Shown here one piece after another: positions 26,108 through 34,958 of a stretch of DNA of 64,000 nucleotides. The position numbers and the translations under genes were made by a program. Source of the stretch: JAICXG01 sp036494545 (GTDB lineage: Bacteria; Verrucomicrobiota; Verrucomicrobiia; Chthoniobacterales; UBA10450); NCBI GenBank assembly GCA_036494545.1, contig DASXOB010000016.1, positions 248,001 to 312,000 on the forward strand, in the 5' to 3' direction. Every line of letters begins with the position of its first letter. The stretch's first letter is position 1. The notes under the pieces were generated by a model. The model did no database searches and had not been told where the DNA came from. It worked only from the letters and a program-made list of their open reading frames with translations.

Positions 26108-28451
26108 AGCAGCGGGACTGGTTGTCCTTTTGCTCGTTTTTCTCTACGCCGGCCTTTCCCACATTTCCTTTGACGTTGACGTTCTGCGACTCCTTCCGAC
26201 CAATTTGCGCGCGGTGCGGGGTCTTTCGCTTTTCCTCCAACATTTCTCTTTGCCTAACGAACTTATCGTTACGGTTACCGCCGAGCGGGCAAAGGAGGCA
26301 GAGAGCGCGACGGAATCCATTGCCGGGGCCCTGCGCAGTAGGAACACGATCGTTAGGCAGGTCGTATCCGAGCCGCCCTGGGAGAAGAATCCGGTGCAGC
26401 TTTCAGAGTTTGTCGCCTGGCTGGTCCTGAATGAAACCCCGGCTGAAAGCGACGCGCTGCTCGCCCGGATCGCGCCCGGACAGGCGGCAAGAACGGCGCA
26501 GGAAACCCTGGAGAAATTGAGCGAAACGATCTCCCCGCAGGAACTGGCGCTGCTTGGCTACGATCCTTTTGGCCTGACGCTTCCCCTGACGACAGGCGAT
26601 TTCTTCTCCCAGACGGCTCAATCGGAATTCTCTTCCGCTGATGGCAAGTTTCGCGTGCTTTACGTCGAAGGAGCGCGAAGATTTCGCACCTATCGCGATA
26701 ACATCTCCTGGATTCGTGAGATTCGCGCGACTATCTCTCAGACCCATCTCCCAACCGGAGTGAAGGTGGGATTAACCGGCGAGCCAGCATTTGTCGCCGA
26801 TATCTCGGGCAGCATGCAGTTCGACATGTGTTCCTCTGGCTTCGTTACCATGTTGCTCATCGGAATCATCTTCTGGCTCTGCTATCACCGCCACGGGCCG
26901 CTTCGCGATTTGATGACGATGTTGATCGTCATTTTCCTCGTTTCGCTCGCTTTCGCCGGTCTGTTCCTTCCGCAACTGACCGTCATTGGGGTCGGCTTTG
27001 CCTCAATCATGATTGGCCTGAGCGTCGATTACGGATATTTCGTTTATCAACGCTCGCTCTCGCACCACGGCTCGGTGCGCGTCCTGCAGAAGGATTGTCT
27101 GCAAAACATTCTCTGGACTTCCGGCACGACGGCGGCGGCTTTCTTTGCTCTGAACTTGAGCAGTCTGCCCGGTCTTTCACAGCTGGGAAATTTGGTTGGG
27201 ATCGGTGTGCTGGTCGGCGCGACAGTAATGTTGGGAGTCTTTGCGCAGATCGCCGCTCGTTATCCGAAAACGGATGACCGCGGAAACTGGGGTAAACGGT
27301 TTTTCACTTCGCCAGGTTTCGTGCGCGCAGGAATCTGGTTCACTCTGGCGCTCCTTGGAATCGCGACCGTCGGTCTGATCTGGAAGGGTCCGCCTCGGGC
27401 GGACTTCTCCGCGCGTACCTTGCGACCGCGAAAGAGCGGTGCCTACGACGCGATGGATCAGTTGACTGCGCGCCTGACAAATGACGCCGATTTCGTCAGT
27501 CTGATTGTGACCGGTCCCGATGACGAGACAGTGCGGCAACGTTTGGAATGGGCCGATGCCCGACTGCATGCGGCCAAGGCGCAAGGGTTGGTGACGAGCT
27601 ATCGCTCCGCGTTACCGCTTTGGCCCTCGGTCAAAAACCAGACGTGCAATCTACCGCGGCTGCGCGGGCTGGTGAATGAGCTGCCGCGCCTGCAGCAAGT
27701 TGTGCTGGCCAACGGTTTCACCGAAGAATCCCTCGGCCTAACGAGAAATGTTTTTCAACAATTCGCCCAATGGGGCGAGCGCAAACCGCCGATTTGGCCG
27801 GAGAATCCGGCCAGCCATTGGATCCTGCGCCGGGTCGCAAGTCATCGCGACGCTCAGGTCGCGGCGCTGGGACTGCTTCATCCGGTGCCGGGAAAACACC
27901 AGGCGCTGGCGAACCTGCTTCAGGGCGAGGGCGTTTATCTCGCCAGCTGGGGATTACTCGGGGACGAACTATTACGCGAAATCCCGAAGGAGTTTCTGCA
28001 AACAATTGTTGGACTCGTTAGTCTGGTCCTCCTCATTCTCGCAATCGCGTTTCGCAGCCTGCGTGATGTTGGGTTGTTCGTCGGGATCACGGCGCTCGTC
28101 CTCGCCACTCTCGCTGGTGTGATGTCGCTTCTCGGAATGACGTGGAATTTCTTCAACCTGGCCGCGATCCTCTTATTGTTAGGCACGGGGACGGATTACA
28201 GCATTTTGCTTCTGCTTGAGCTGCGGCGGAACGGCGGTGACGCGGTGGCTGCACGGGCCACCCTCGGTCAGGTGATCGTTCTCTGTGCTGCTTCCGCTTC
28301 AGCAGGGTTCGGCTCAATCACGTGGGCCAACAATCGTGGACTCGCGTCGCTCGGTCAGACCTGTGCACTAGGGCTGGTGATCGACGCGCTCATTTCGATT
28401 TTTCTCCTGCCAGAAGCGCGCCGCTGGCTGATGAATCGGAGCCACGCCTAA
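26094..28451 (+). CDS. MMPL-type RND exporter
   Basis: 785 residues, close to the length of single-subunit MMPL/predicted exporters. An N-terminal helix (GLVVLLLVFLYAGLSHI) is followed by a large periplasmic domain, then two blocks of five to six helices (FVTMLLIGIIFWLCYH through LVGATVMLGVFA; LVLLILAIAFRSLRDVGLFV through the end). GLSVDYGYFVYQRS and GTGTDYSILLLLELRR are the paired intramembrane Asp-containing motifs. It likely flips or extracts a lipid. Its TAA stop (28449-28451) lies within a GCCTAACGA copy that also provides the stop of the convergent flavoprotein gene. Confidence 0.9.
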   Translation: MRKIRAAGLVVLLLVFLYAGLSHISFDVDVLRLLPTNLRAVRGLSLFLQHFSLPNELIVTVTAERAKEAESATESIAGALRSRNTIVRQVVSEPPWEKNPVQLSEFVAWLVLNETPAESDALLARIAPGQAARTAQETLEKLSETISPQELALLGYDPFGLTLPLTTGDFFSQTAQSEFSSADGKFRVLYVEGARRFRTYRDNISWIREIRATISQTHLPTGVKVGLTGEPAFVADISGSMQFDMCSSGFVTMLLIGIIFWLCYHRHGPLRDLMTMLIVIFLVSLAFAGLFLPQLTVIGVGFASIMIGLSVDYGYFVYQRSLSHHGSVRVLQKDCLQNILWTSGTTAAAFFALNLSSLPGLSQLGNLVGIGVLVGATVMLGVFAQIAARYPKTDDRGNWGKRFFTSPGFVRAGIWFTLALLGIATVGLIWKGPPRADFSARTLRPRKSGAYDAMDQLTARLTNDADFVSLIVTGPDDETVRQRLEWADARLHAAKAQGLVTSYRSALPLWPSVKNQTCNLPRLRGLVNELPRLQQVVLANGFTEESLGLTRNVFQQFAQWGERKPPIWPENPASHWILRRVASHRDAQVAALGLLHPVPGKHQALANLLQGEGVYLASWGLLGDELLREIPKEFLQTIVGLVSLVLLILAIAFRSLRDVGLFVGITALVLATLAGVMSLLGMTWNFFNLAAILLLLGTGTDYSILLLLELRRNGGDAVAARATLGQVIVLCAASASAGFGSITWANNRGLASLGQTCALGLVIDALISIFLLPEARRWLMNRSHA

Positions 28452-28454
28452 CGA
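28446..28454 (+). other. GCCTAACGA copy forming both stop codons of convergent genes
   Basis: Read on plus, GCC-TAA ends the MMPL exporter (TAA at 28449-28451). Read on minus, CGT-TAG ends flavoprotein B (TAG at 28450-28448). One 9-base word therefore closes two genes, which overlap by four bases. Confidence 0.9.
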
Positions 28455-29737
28455 ATGGCGAATTGAGCTGGCTCCCAACCGCGGATTCCGTAGCGGCCGA
28501 GGAAACGCAGAAGAAATCGACTGTAAGGTCGCGCTATGTACGCGCCTGATGCCATCCCGCTGAGATTTTTCTCGATGTGCCGTTGTATGATTTCGTTGAG
28601 TTTTCCTGGAAAACGCCCGCCCATGTCCATACCGGTTTTCTGCATGGCGAAAATGCGGCCGTCGTAGAAATAGTCGATCAGGTTCTGCCAGGCGGAAAGC
28701 GTGGCGGCGAGCCAATGCCAATAATCGGTCAGGCGAGGCGCGAGTCCGCTCTTGCTCGCGCCATTTGCTCGCACCGCTTTAGCCAGTTCTTGCGCCGACT
28801 CCATGGCCATACAAACTCCGGGCGACAACATTGGATCAACGAAACCAAACGCATCGCCGACCATGGCCCAGTTCGGCCCCGAGCCGCACTTGGAGATGAG
28901 TTGATAATTTGCGTAGGTCGCAATCGGCGAGACGCGGCGACGATCCTTGAGTTCGACGCCGAGACGTGGGTCGTCGTCGATGATGCCTTCCAGCTGTTCC
29001 TCAGGCGTGTTGCCGAACCGCTTCGCATCTTCTTTGTTCAGAACAACGCCAACGGAGAGCTTGGGACCCGGGAGCGGAATCCGCCAACCCCAGCCATATG
29101 CCAGCCGCATGGTAATGACCTGACCGACCGGCTCTGGCATCGGACAATCTTCATAATGAGCAAAATGCGAAACATCCTTGCGCTCTCCCACAATCGCTTC
29201 AACGCCGGCCAGTCTTGCGAATAGACGGCGTCGTCCGGTGGCGTCGATGAACAAGTCCGGCTGTCTGCCCTTCCACTCCGGAATCATGCCTAACGATTCT
29301 GCTTTGAGTCGCGCGATCTTCGTTGTCGGGTTGATTTCGAGGGCTGCGGCCCGCGGCACAAGGCGCGCGCCGGATTCGCGGGCCACGTCCAGGAGCAATT
29401 GGTCAAAGGCGTCGCGCGGAACGTTGTAGGCGTAGGTGGGCAACACTCCGCGCACGGCGGTGAAAGAAAGCTTGATCTCTTCGTTGGCGTCAAAAGTCAC
29501 CGTCACGCCGGGTTTCTTAATTCCAAGCCCGGCGACGCGTTCCTCGATCCCCAGCTCGCGAAAGATCGGCACCAGTTGCGGCACGAGCGATTCGCCGACG
29601 ACGAGATCGGGTCGTGAGCCCTGATCGAAAATCACGACTGAAAATCCGGCGCGGGCGAGGAAAGCGGCGACGGTGGCGCCCGATGGTCCGCCGCCGATAA
29701 CAGCGACGGTTCTGACGGTCTGGTCCTTGGTTTGCAT
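28448..29737 (-). CDS. FAD-dependent halogenase-like oxidoreductase B
   Basis: 429 residues from ATG 29737, one base after the ligase stop. The FAD motif is VAVIGGGPSGATVAAFLARA, followed by VVGESLVPQLVP, then LAYGWGWRIPLPG (a WxWxIP match) and MVGDAFGFVDPMLSPGVCMA. It belongs to the same superfamily as flavoprotein A, including tryptophan halogenases and geranylgeranyl-reductase-like enzymes. It would oxidise, reduce or halogenate a carrier- or lipid-bound substrate. It is the last gene of the minus-strand run. Confidence 0.85.
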   Translation of the reverse strand: MQTKDQTVRTVAVIGGGPSGATVAAFLARAGFSVVIFDQGSRPDLVVGESLVPQLVPIFRELGIEERVAGLGIKKPGVTVTFDANEEIKLSFTAVRGVLPTYAYNVPRDAFDQLLLDVARESGARLVPRAAALEINPTTKIARLKAESLGMIPEWKGRQPDLFIDATGRRRLFARLAGVEAIVGERKDVSHFAHYEDCPMPEPVGQVITMRLAYGWGWRIPLPGPKLSVGVVLNKEDAKRFGNTPEEQLEGIIDDDPRLGVELKDRRRVSPIATYANYQLISKCGSGPNWAMVGDAFGFVDPMLSPGVCMAMESAQELAKAVRANGASKSGLAPRLTDYWHWLAATLSAWQNLIDYFYDGRIFAMQKTGMDMGGRFPGKLNEIIQRHIEKNLSGMASGAYIARPYSRFLLRFLGRYGIRGWEPAQFAIR

Positions 29738-29738
29738 G

Positions 29739-31181
29739 CTATCTCGTGCGTCGAATTTTTCCGCTCGCGGTCTTTGGCAGTTCCCTAACGAAAACAAATT
29801 TTACCGGTCGCTTGTAATTCGAAAGCCGCTCCCGGCAAAACGCGATCAGTTGCGGAATCTTCGGCGGCATGGCGGGATCGCTCGGGACAATCTCTGCCAT
29901 CGGCACTTGTCCGAAAGTCGGATTTTCCTGTGCCATGACACGTGTCTCTTTGATCCCGGGAAACGTGTTGAGGAGTGCTTCGGTTTCTTCGGGAAAGCAT
30001 TTCATGCCGCCGACGTTGATCACGCTATGGGTCCGGCCATGAAGGAAGATCGCCCCGTCGACATCGCGCGACGCAAAGTCGCCAGTGCGAAACCAACCGC
30101 CTTCGAGAATCTCATCGCGCGACATCCACGGTATGAGGTAGGCATCCGCGAAGCCCGGTCCGCGAACAAAGAGTTCGCCAATTTCTCCTTGTGCTACTTC
30201 GACGCCGTCTGCTCCGCGGAGCGAGAGTTCAAAGGCCGGTTGCGGCTCGCCGACCGAAAGTGGTTTGGTGCTCGCCCAGCGTTTATTGATCAATGGCAGG
30301 CCGCATTCGATGATGCCTAATGCCTGCGTGAGCGGCAGGTCGAAGCGTTCTCGGAAAGCGACGGCCGTTGCCTCGGGTAATGCGGCCGCAGTCGAAACGG
30401 CGAGACGCAAACTTCCGATGGAATGCGTTTCTGCATAACTGGCGAGAAGTGCGTAGTGAAACGGCGAAGCGTAGAGGACAGTGCCCTGCTTTTCCTCGAG
30501 TGCGCAGAAAACATCTTCGCCAAGATGCGACAGCTCGATCACGGTTGTTGCGCCGTGCAACAGATAAAGAATGATTGAAACCGCGAAGTGATGCGCCATC
30601 GGCAAGGTCCAAATGACGCGGTCGCCTGGACCGATTCCCAAACCGGCATTCGCCGCAGTGACGCGATCCAACAGCGTTTCATGCGACATAACAACGCCTT
30701 TGCGATGACCAGTTGTACCGGAGCTGAAACGAATCAGTGCGGGATTAAGCGTGGCCAGTTGGTTTTGATCGAACTCCGTCGCCGGCTGCTCGCGGCCACC
30801 AAGCAAAGTGCCGGGTCCCAGGCCAGGGACGTGGAGCGAGTTCGTTAGCGGAAGTGGGGCGGTCCAGAATTTTCCGTCGGCGCAAAGCACCGCGTCGAGG
30901 CCGGTAAGTTGCAAGACCTGCTGGCGTTCCCAGGAACTGAGCTCAGGCGCGATAGGGACCAGCACGCCACCGGCGTGTAGCACGGCCAGCGACCAGACAA
31001 TGTGCGCGATTCCATTCGGGCAATAAAGTCCGATCCGTCCCCGACCGGCGTCGCCAAGCGCATTGCGGGCGGCAACGGTGAGTGATTCCAATTCGCCGAA
31101 GGTCAGCATCCGGTCGCCGGCAAGAAGCGCAGGCGCGTCTGGGTTGCTCCGCGCGAATATTTCAGCGGCAATGTTTAGCAT
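29739..31181 (-). CDS. AMP-forming acyl/aryl-acid ligase
   Basis: 480 residues from ATG 31181; the longer open frame upstream is not ligase-like and overlaps the neighbour. IRFSSGTTGHRKGVVMSHET is the P-loop-like motif, ALGIIECGLPLINKR the adenylate-binding block, and the C-terminus PKTASGKIRR carries the catalytic lysine. The protein activates a carboxylic acid, which could be loaded onto the ACP two genes upstream. It starts 7 bases inside the end of the FAD oxidoreductase gene (shared ATGCTAA). Confidence 0.9.
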   Translation of the reverse strand: MLNIAAEIFARSNPDAPALLAGDRMLTFGELESLTVAARNALGDAGRGRIGLYCPNGIAHIVWSLAVLHAGGVLVPIAPELSSWERQQVLQLTGLDAVLCADGKFWTAPLPLTNSLHVPGLGPGTLLGGREQPATEFDQNQLATLNPALIRFSSGTTGHRKGVVMSHETLLDRVTAANAGLGIGPGDRVIWTLPMAHHFAVSIILYLLHGATTVIELSHLGEDVFCALEEKQGTVLYASPFHYALLASYAETHSIGSLRLAVSTAAALPEATAVAFRERFDLPLTQALGIIECGLPLINKRWASTKPLSVGEPQPAFELSLRGADGVEVAQGEIGELFVRGPGFADAYLIPWMSRDEILEGGWFRTGDFASRDVDGAIFLHGRTHSVINVGGMKCFPEETEALLNTFPGIKETRVMAQENPTFGQVPMAEIVPSDPAMPPKIPQLIAFCRERLSNYKRPVKFVFVRELPKTASGKIRRTR

Positions 31182-32458
31182 GTTCGGACAAAATTCCGGC
31201 GCGCGCTTTTCAAGGTCTCGGCAAACGTGGGCCAATCGCTGATCGAGGCGGGCGCAAGCGCGGCGGCAATGCCAGCGGCTTCGCCCGTCGCGAGACAGGT
31301 TCCGATAACGCGAATTGAAGCCTGGGCGGCATGATCCGACGCCAGGCAGCGACCGGCGCTCCAAAGATTCGCCACCGTGCGATGATGCAGGCTGCGCAAC
31401 GGAATCTCGCTGCTTCGTCCTTCGGGAAAACGCCATCGTGCGCCCGTAGCCCGTTCGCGCAATTCAAGTGGCCAGGTCGCGTACGCGATTGTGTCGGAAA
31501 ACTGCCGCCCGCGCAAGAGATCCTCGCCCAGCAGTTGGTAGACGCCTGAAATTCTTCGACTCTCACGCACACCGGCCCGAGCCGGCCAGGCAGCGACGGC
31601 GCAATGCTCACAGCCTTCGAGATTCTCTCGCAGATAAGTTGCGATCGCTTCCGCGACCCGACGCCCGGCAAGCTCGACACCCGTAAGAAGTTCAGGTGAC
31701 GTCGGATCCCACTCGCCCAGAACGCGCGGATCGCCCGCCAGATCAATCGTCAGATAGGAGCTGTTTTCTTGCACGCCTTCACGAAAACCTGCGCCTAACG
31801 ATTCACCAGGGAGTCGGCCGCTCTTGACCGCGCGCGCAATGAGATAGGCCAGTTGCAGCCGACCGGCTTCCTCGAGATGTCGTCGAGGTAAACCGCGAAG
31901 CTGCGCGATATAAGCCGGGCGTTGTAACGATGCGGTTGGTTCCTGCTCGTATTCCGCGCCCGCGAGGGAGGTGAGCGCGGCGTCTCCGGTGGTGTCGATG
32001 AATCCTTTTCCTTCAACAGTCAGGCTTCGGCCGCGGCACAAGACCTCGATTCGATCTATTCGTTCCGCGCTTCGATCGACGCGCGCTAATTCACTATGCA
32101 GCCAGATGGTCAACTTCGCAGTCGAAGAAGCGAAGTCATCTGCCAGCGCAGCAAACTTCACCGGCTCGTGCAAGAGGACGTCGAGCCTTCCCAAACGTAT
32201 TGGTCCTCGTGCGCCTCCGCGTTGCAAAAGCGCATGCGCAAATTCGGCTGCGAAACCCTCGTTGGCAAAACCTTCGCCAGGCAAATGGTCGATCGTGTAG
32301 AGCCCGCAAATGGTGTGAACAAAAGCTGAAACCGGCATGCCGCCGAGTGCGCCCCCGCGTTCGATAAGAAGGGTTTTCGCGCCCGCGCGCGCAGCCGCCA
32401 CGGCGGCGGCAAGACCCGCGCTGCCACCCCCCGCGACAACAACCTCGAAGACGTTCAT
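31175..32458 (-). CDS. FAD-dependent oxidoreductase (FAD_oxidored type)
   Basis: 427 residues. FEVVVAGGGSAGLAAAVAAA is the dinucleotide-binding opening, and GGALGGMPVSAFVHTICGLY plus KGFIDTTGDAALTSLAGAEY are typical of the family with PF12831-like domains. The C-terminus has LWSAGRCLASDHAAQASIRV and an ATGEAAG block that closes the FAD site. The reaction is unknown. It overlaps the ACP-fusion gene by four bases and the ligase gene by seven. Confidence 0.85.
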   Translation of the reverse strand: MNVFEVVVAGGGSAGLAAAVAAARAGAKTLLIERGGALGGMPVSAFVHTICGLYTIDHLPGEGFANEGFAAEFAHALLQRGGARGPIRLGRLDVLLHEPVKFAALADDFASSTAKLTIWLHSELARVDRSAERIDRIEVLCRGRSLTVEGKGFIDTTGDAALTSLAGAEYEQEPTASLQRPAYIAQLRGLPRRHLEEAGRLQLAYLIARAVKSGRLPGESLGAGFREGVQENSSYLTIDLAGDPRVLGEWDPTSPELLTGVELAGRRVAEAIATYLRENLEGCEHCAVAAWPARAGVRESRRISGVYQLLGEDLLRGRQFSDTIAYATWPLELRERATGARWRFPEGRSSEIPLRSLHHRTVANLWSAGRCLASDHAAQASIRVIGTCLATGEAAGIAAALAPASISDWPTFAETLKSARRNFVRTC

Positions 32459-34185
32459 GCCACGCCCAGGTCGTGGAGCAATTGCTCCATCATCATTTCG
32501 CGCTCAGCGTCGCTTAGGACGGACTCGTGCCAGCAGGTGGTGAGGACTAGTTTGCCGTTCTTCTCGTTGCAGAAAATGCCCGTGCCGGGCGGAGTCGGAA
32601 CGCCCGGAACATGAAAAGCGTTCACGATTTCAGCGCCGAAAAATCGGTTGAGTCCGGCGGCGAACTCGCCGGTGTGTGAATGAAAAAACGAGGCGAATGG
32701 ACCTTTCATCTGAAGCGAGATGAAAGTCATGTAAAGCCAGGAAGGAATCGGGCTCATCGCATGCATGAGTTCATTGAGCGAATCGCCGAGACGCTCGCGA
32801 GTAAAACGCGCGTGCTGCTCCATCAGTGATGTGACCGCGCCCTCGAGCGTACTGAGGTCTTTGCGCTCAAGCGCGCCGAAAAACATCGTGAGATGATTTT
32901 GAAAGAGCGGGCCGCGCGAGCCCTTGCGCCGCACCTGCACCGGCACGCTGCAAACATGCGACTCGGGCGCGAGGCCACGCGAGGCAAAGACGCGATCGTG
33001 TGCCCGCATTATGCAGGCGAGATAGAACGGCATTGTAACGAGCGGTCCGCAAAGTTGATTGCAGCGCTCATGCACGATGCGTGTTTCCGCTTCGGTTAGG
33101 GTGTGGATGGCAAAATGGGTGCGACCTGCCGCGGGTCGGCGTGATCCGAGGCAGGCGAATGGTTTTCTCACCAGCTCGCGGAACTGGTTCACCATCGGCC
33201 GGGAAGCGATACAGCGCTCGCGCCAGGTTGGCTCCGAACCATTCATCCCTTCTCCAAACTGGCTCACCGGCGGCCGATGCGGCGACCCCATGCCAAGTTG
33301 TTCGAGTTCCTCGATAAACAGCTCGGCACCGACGCCATCGATCATGAGATGGTTCCAGGAAAAGATAAGAACCGAGCCGCCATCGCGTCTTTCGAGGAGG
33401 GCAAAACGCGACTTCGCCCAATGACCGGGCTGTGGGCGCGGGAGAGGAGTGTTAACAATCTCTTCCATGACGTTGTGCGCGTCCCTGCAACGCTGCGCAC
33501 CCTCGGCAAGGAGCGCACCGGGCGAGCCTTCCTCGGAATACAGCGCTAGCTCTGGCACGGCCGGCGCGCGCGCAGGCACCCAACCAAGCGAGCCGAATAT
33601 TCCCTTGCGCCGCAGTTGCGCGGAGAGCATGGGAAAGTGACGTGTCGCGTTTTCCAAAGCTTTGCGCAGCCGAGCGACGTCGGGCAGTCGGTCGAGAACG
33701 AGAAAGGACGACGCGCGATGGCCCCCTTGACCGGTCCGGCGTGAAAGGCCGTCGAAGCTTAGAACAAAATAGTCGCAACTTCGCAGGGGCACCCAGACGA
33801 ACTTCTCGCTTCTGGGTTCCGCTTCCTTTGGGGCATCGGAACCGTTGACCCCGTTGCGATGGCGCGAAGCGGCGAGACAAGGGGCGAAAGACTCGGAGGG
33901 GTGGATCTCCGGAATTTCCTCGCCGGCAAACTTGCTCTGCAATAGTTGGGCGACGGCGCGCACAGATGAAAAATTTCTCCGTGAAACGGTCTCGACTGGC
34001 AGCGAAATTCCGAACTCTTCCTCGAGCGCGAGCAGCAGTTGCATAATGGCCATCGAATCAAGGCCTGTCTCGTAAAGATTCGTATCGGGCGAAAAATCAG
34101 CGGGCGCCTCGAGTACTTGCTCGCTGATCAGATTCATAAGTCTCTCTTCGAGGTCCTCGGTCGGTGGACGACTTTTAGTTTCCAT
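32455..34185 (-). CDS. Acyl carrier protein fused to a condensation-type acyltransferase
   Basis: 576 residues in two parts. Residues 1-90 are an ACP with the phosphopantetheine Ser in YETGLDSMAIMQLLLALEEE. After a polar linker, residues about 130-570 form a chloramphenicol-acetyltransferase-like domain of the NRPS condensation / WES-DGAT superfamily: SWNHLMIDGVGAELFIEEL has the HxxxDG site, and GPLFQNHLTMFFGAL and a closing TCWHESVLSDAE lie where family members carry structural motifs. The single-protein layout suggests the ACP-bound acyl or aryl group is passed in cis to an alcohol or amine. Gene overlaps occur on both sides. No GCCTAACGA copy lies inside. Confidence 0.85.
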   Translation of the reverse strand: METKSRPPTEDLEERLMNLISEQVLEAPADFSPDTNLYETGLDSMAIMQLLLALEEEFGISLPVETVSRRNFSSVRAVAQLLQSKFAGEEIPEIHPSESFAPCLAASRHRNGVNGSDAPKEAEPRSEKFVWVPLRSCDYFVLSFDGLSRRTGQGGHRASSFLVLDRLPDVARLRKALENATRHFPMLSAQLRRKGIFGSLGWVPARAPAVPELALYSEEGSPGALLAEGAQRCRDAHNVMEEIVNTPLPRPQPGHWAKSRFALLERRDGGSVLIFSWNHLMIDGVGAELFIEELEQLGMGSPHRPPVSQFGEGMNGSEPTWRERCIASRPMVNQFRELVRKPFACLGSRRPAAGRTHFAIHTLTEAETRIVHERCNQLCGPLVTMPFYLACIMRAHDRVFASRGLAPESHVCSVPVQVRRKGSRGPLFQNHLTMFFGALERKDLSTLEGAVTSLMEQHARFTRERLGDSLNELMHAMSPIPSWLYMTFISLQMKGPFASFFHSHTGEFAAGLNRFFGAEIVNAFHVPGVPTPPGTGIFCNEKNGKLVLTTCWHESVLSDAEREMMMEQLLHDLGVA

Positions 34186-34879
34186 AAGAAGTGTGCAGGG
34201 CGATATCAGAACGCAGCTCCTTCATCCAGGCGCGGCGGCGACGAGCCATCGGGGCGCGATACTGACGCAATTGGCGGAAGAGATTACGCATTGATTGCTC
34301 AATTTCATCTGCCATGACGGCGCGCTGCTCGCGGCGCGCTCTCGCGGACGGCGGATATATCGGTGCACCGCGCGCGAGCCAGAGCGGTGCCCGGCGTACC
34401 ATGGAATAGCGTTGGATTGTCATGAGCGCTTCGGCGCCCAGAAGCACGCAGGGAACGACAGGACGTCCGCTGCGTTGCGAGATCAGGCATGCGCCACGTT
34501 TGATTTTTCCCTCGAAAAACACCGACCCTGCATTTCGCTTCACTTCGCCTTCCACGAAGACGCCTACGACTTTATCGTTTTTCGCTAAACGAATCGCCTG
34601 CTTGATTGCGCGAACGGGCACTCCCTGGCGATTGACCGGAAACGCACCCATCACCTGCAGCAATGGAGCCGCCCACCAGTGATGATAGAACTCCAGGCGC
34701 GCCATCCAATAAATCTGCCGCCGCATCAGCGCACTTAGGCAGATCGGATCGAAATGGCTGGCGTGGCTGCAGGCAAGAATGTAGCCACCCTGAGGTTCGG
34801 GTCCGATGGCGCGAAAGCGCAGGCGCGTGGTGTTGGAAAAGACTTGCCGGCAAAAATGCCTAACGAACCGATACAGCAT
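34175..34879 (-). CDS. PlsC-like 1-acyl-glycerophosphate acyltransferase family protein
   Basis: 234 residues from ATG 34879; an upstream ATG at 34981 is possible and would overlap the methyltransferase gene by 23 bases. The catalytic H-x4-D is in CSHASHFDPICL, and FVEGEVKRN stands where the family has FPEGTRS, so the glycerol-phosphate site is altered. This suggests an acceptor other than lysophosphatidate. It overlaps the ACP-fusion start by 11 bases. A GCCTAACGA copy (34858-34866) lies at codons 5-8. Confidence 0.85.
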   Translation of the reverse strand: MLYRFVRHFCRQVFSNTTRLRFRAIGPEPQGGYILACSHASHFDPICLSALMRRQIYWMARLEFYHHWWAAPLLQVMGAFPVNRQGVPVRAIKQAIRLAKNDKVVGVFVEGEVKRNAGSVFFEGKIKRGACLISQRSGRPVVPCVLLGAEALMTIQRYSMVRRAPLWLARGAPIYPPSARARREQRAVMADEIEQSMRNLFRQLRQYRAPMARRRRAWMKELRSDIALHTSYGN

Positions 34880-34958
34880 TACGAGGTGGTAGGCAGGCCA
34901 AAGCGATTTATCGACATCGCTGCGGCTCCGAAAGAGACGAAAATAAAAACTGTTTGAG

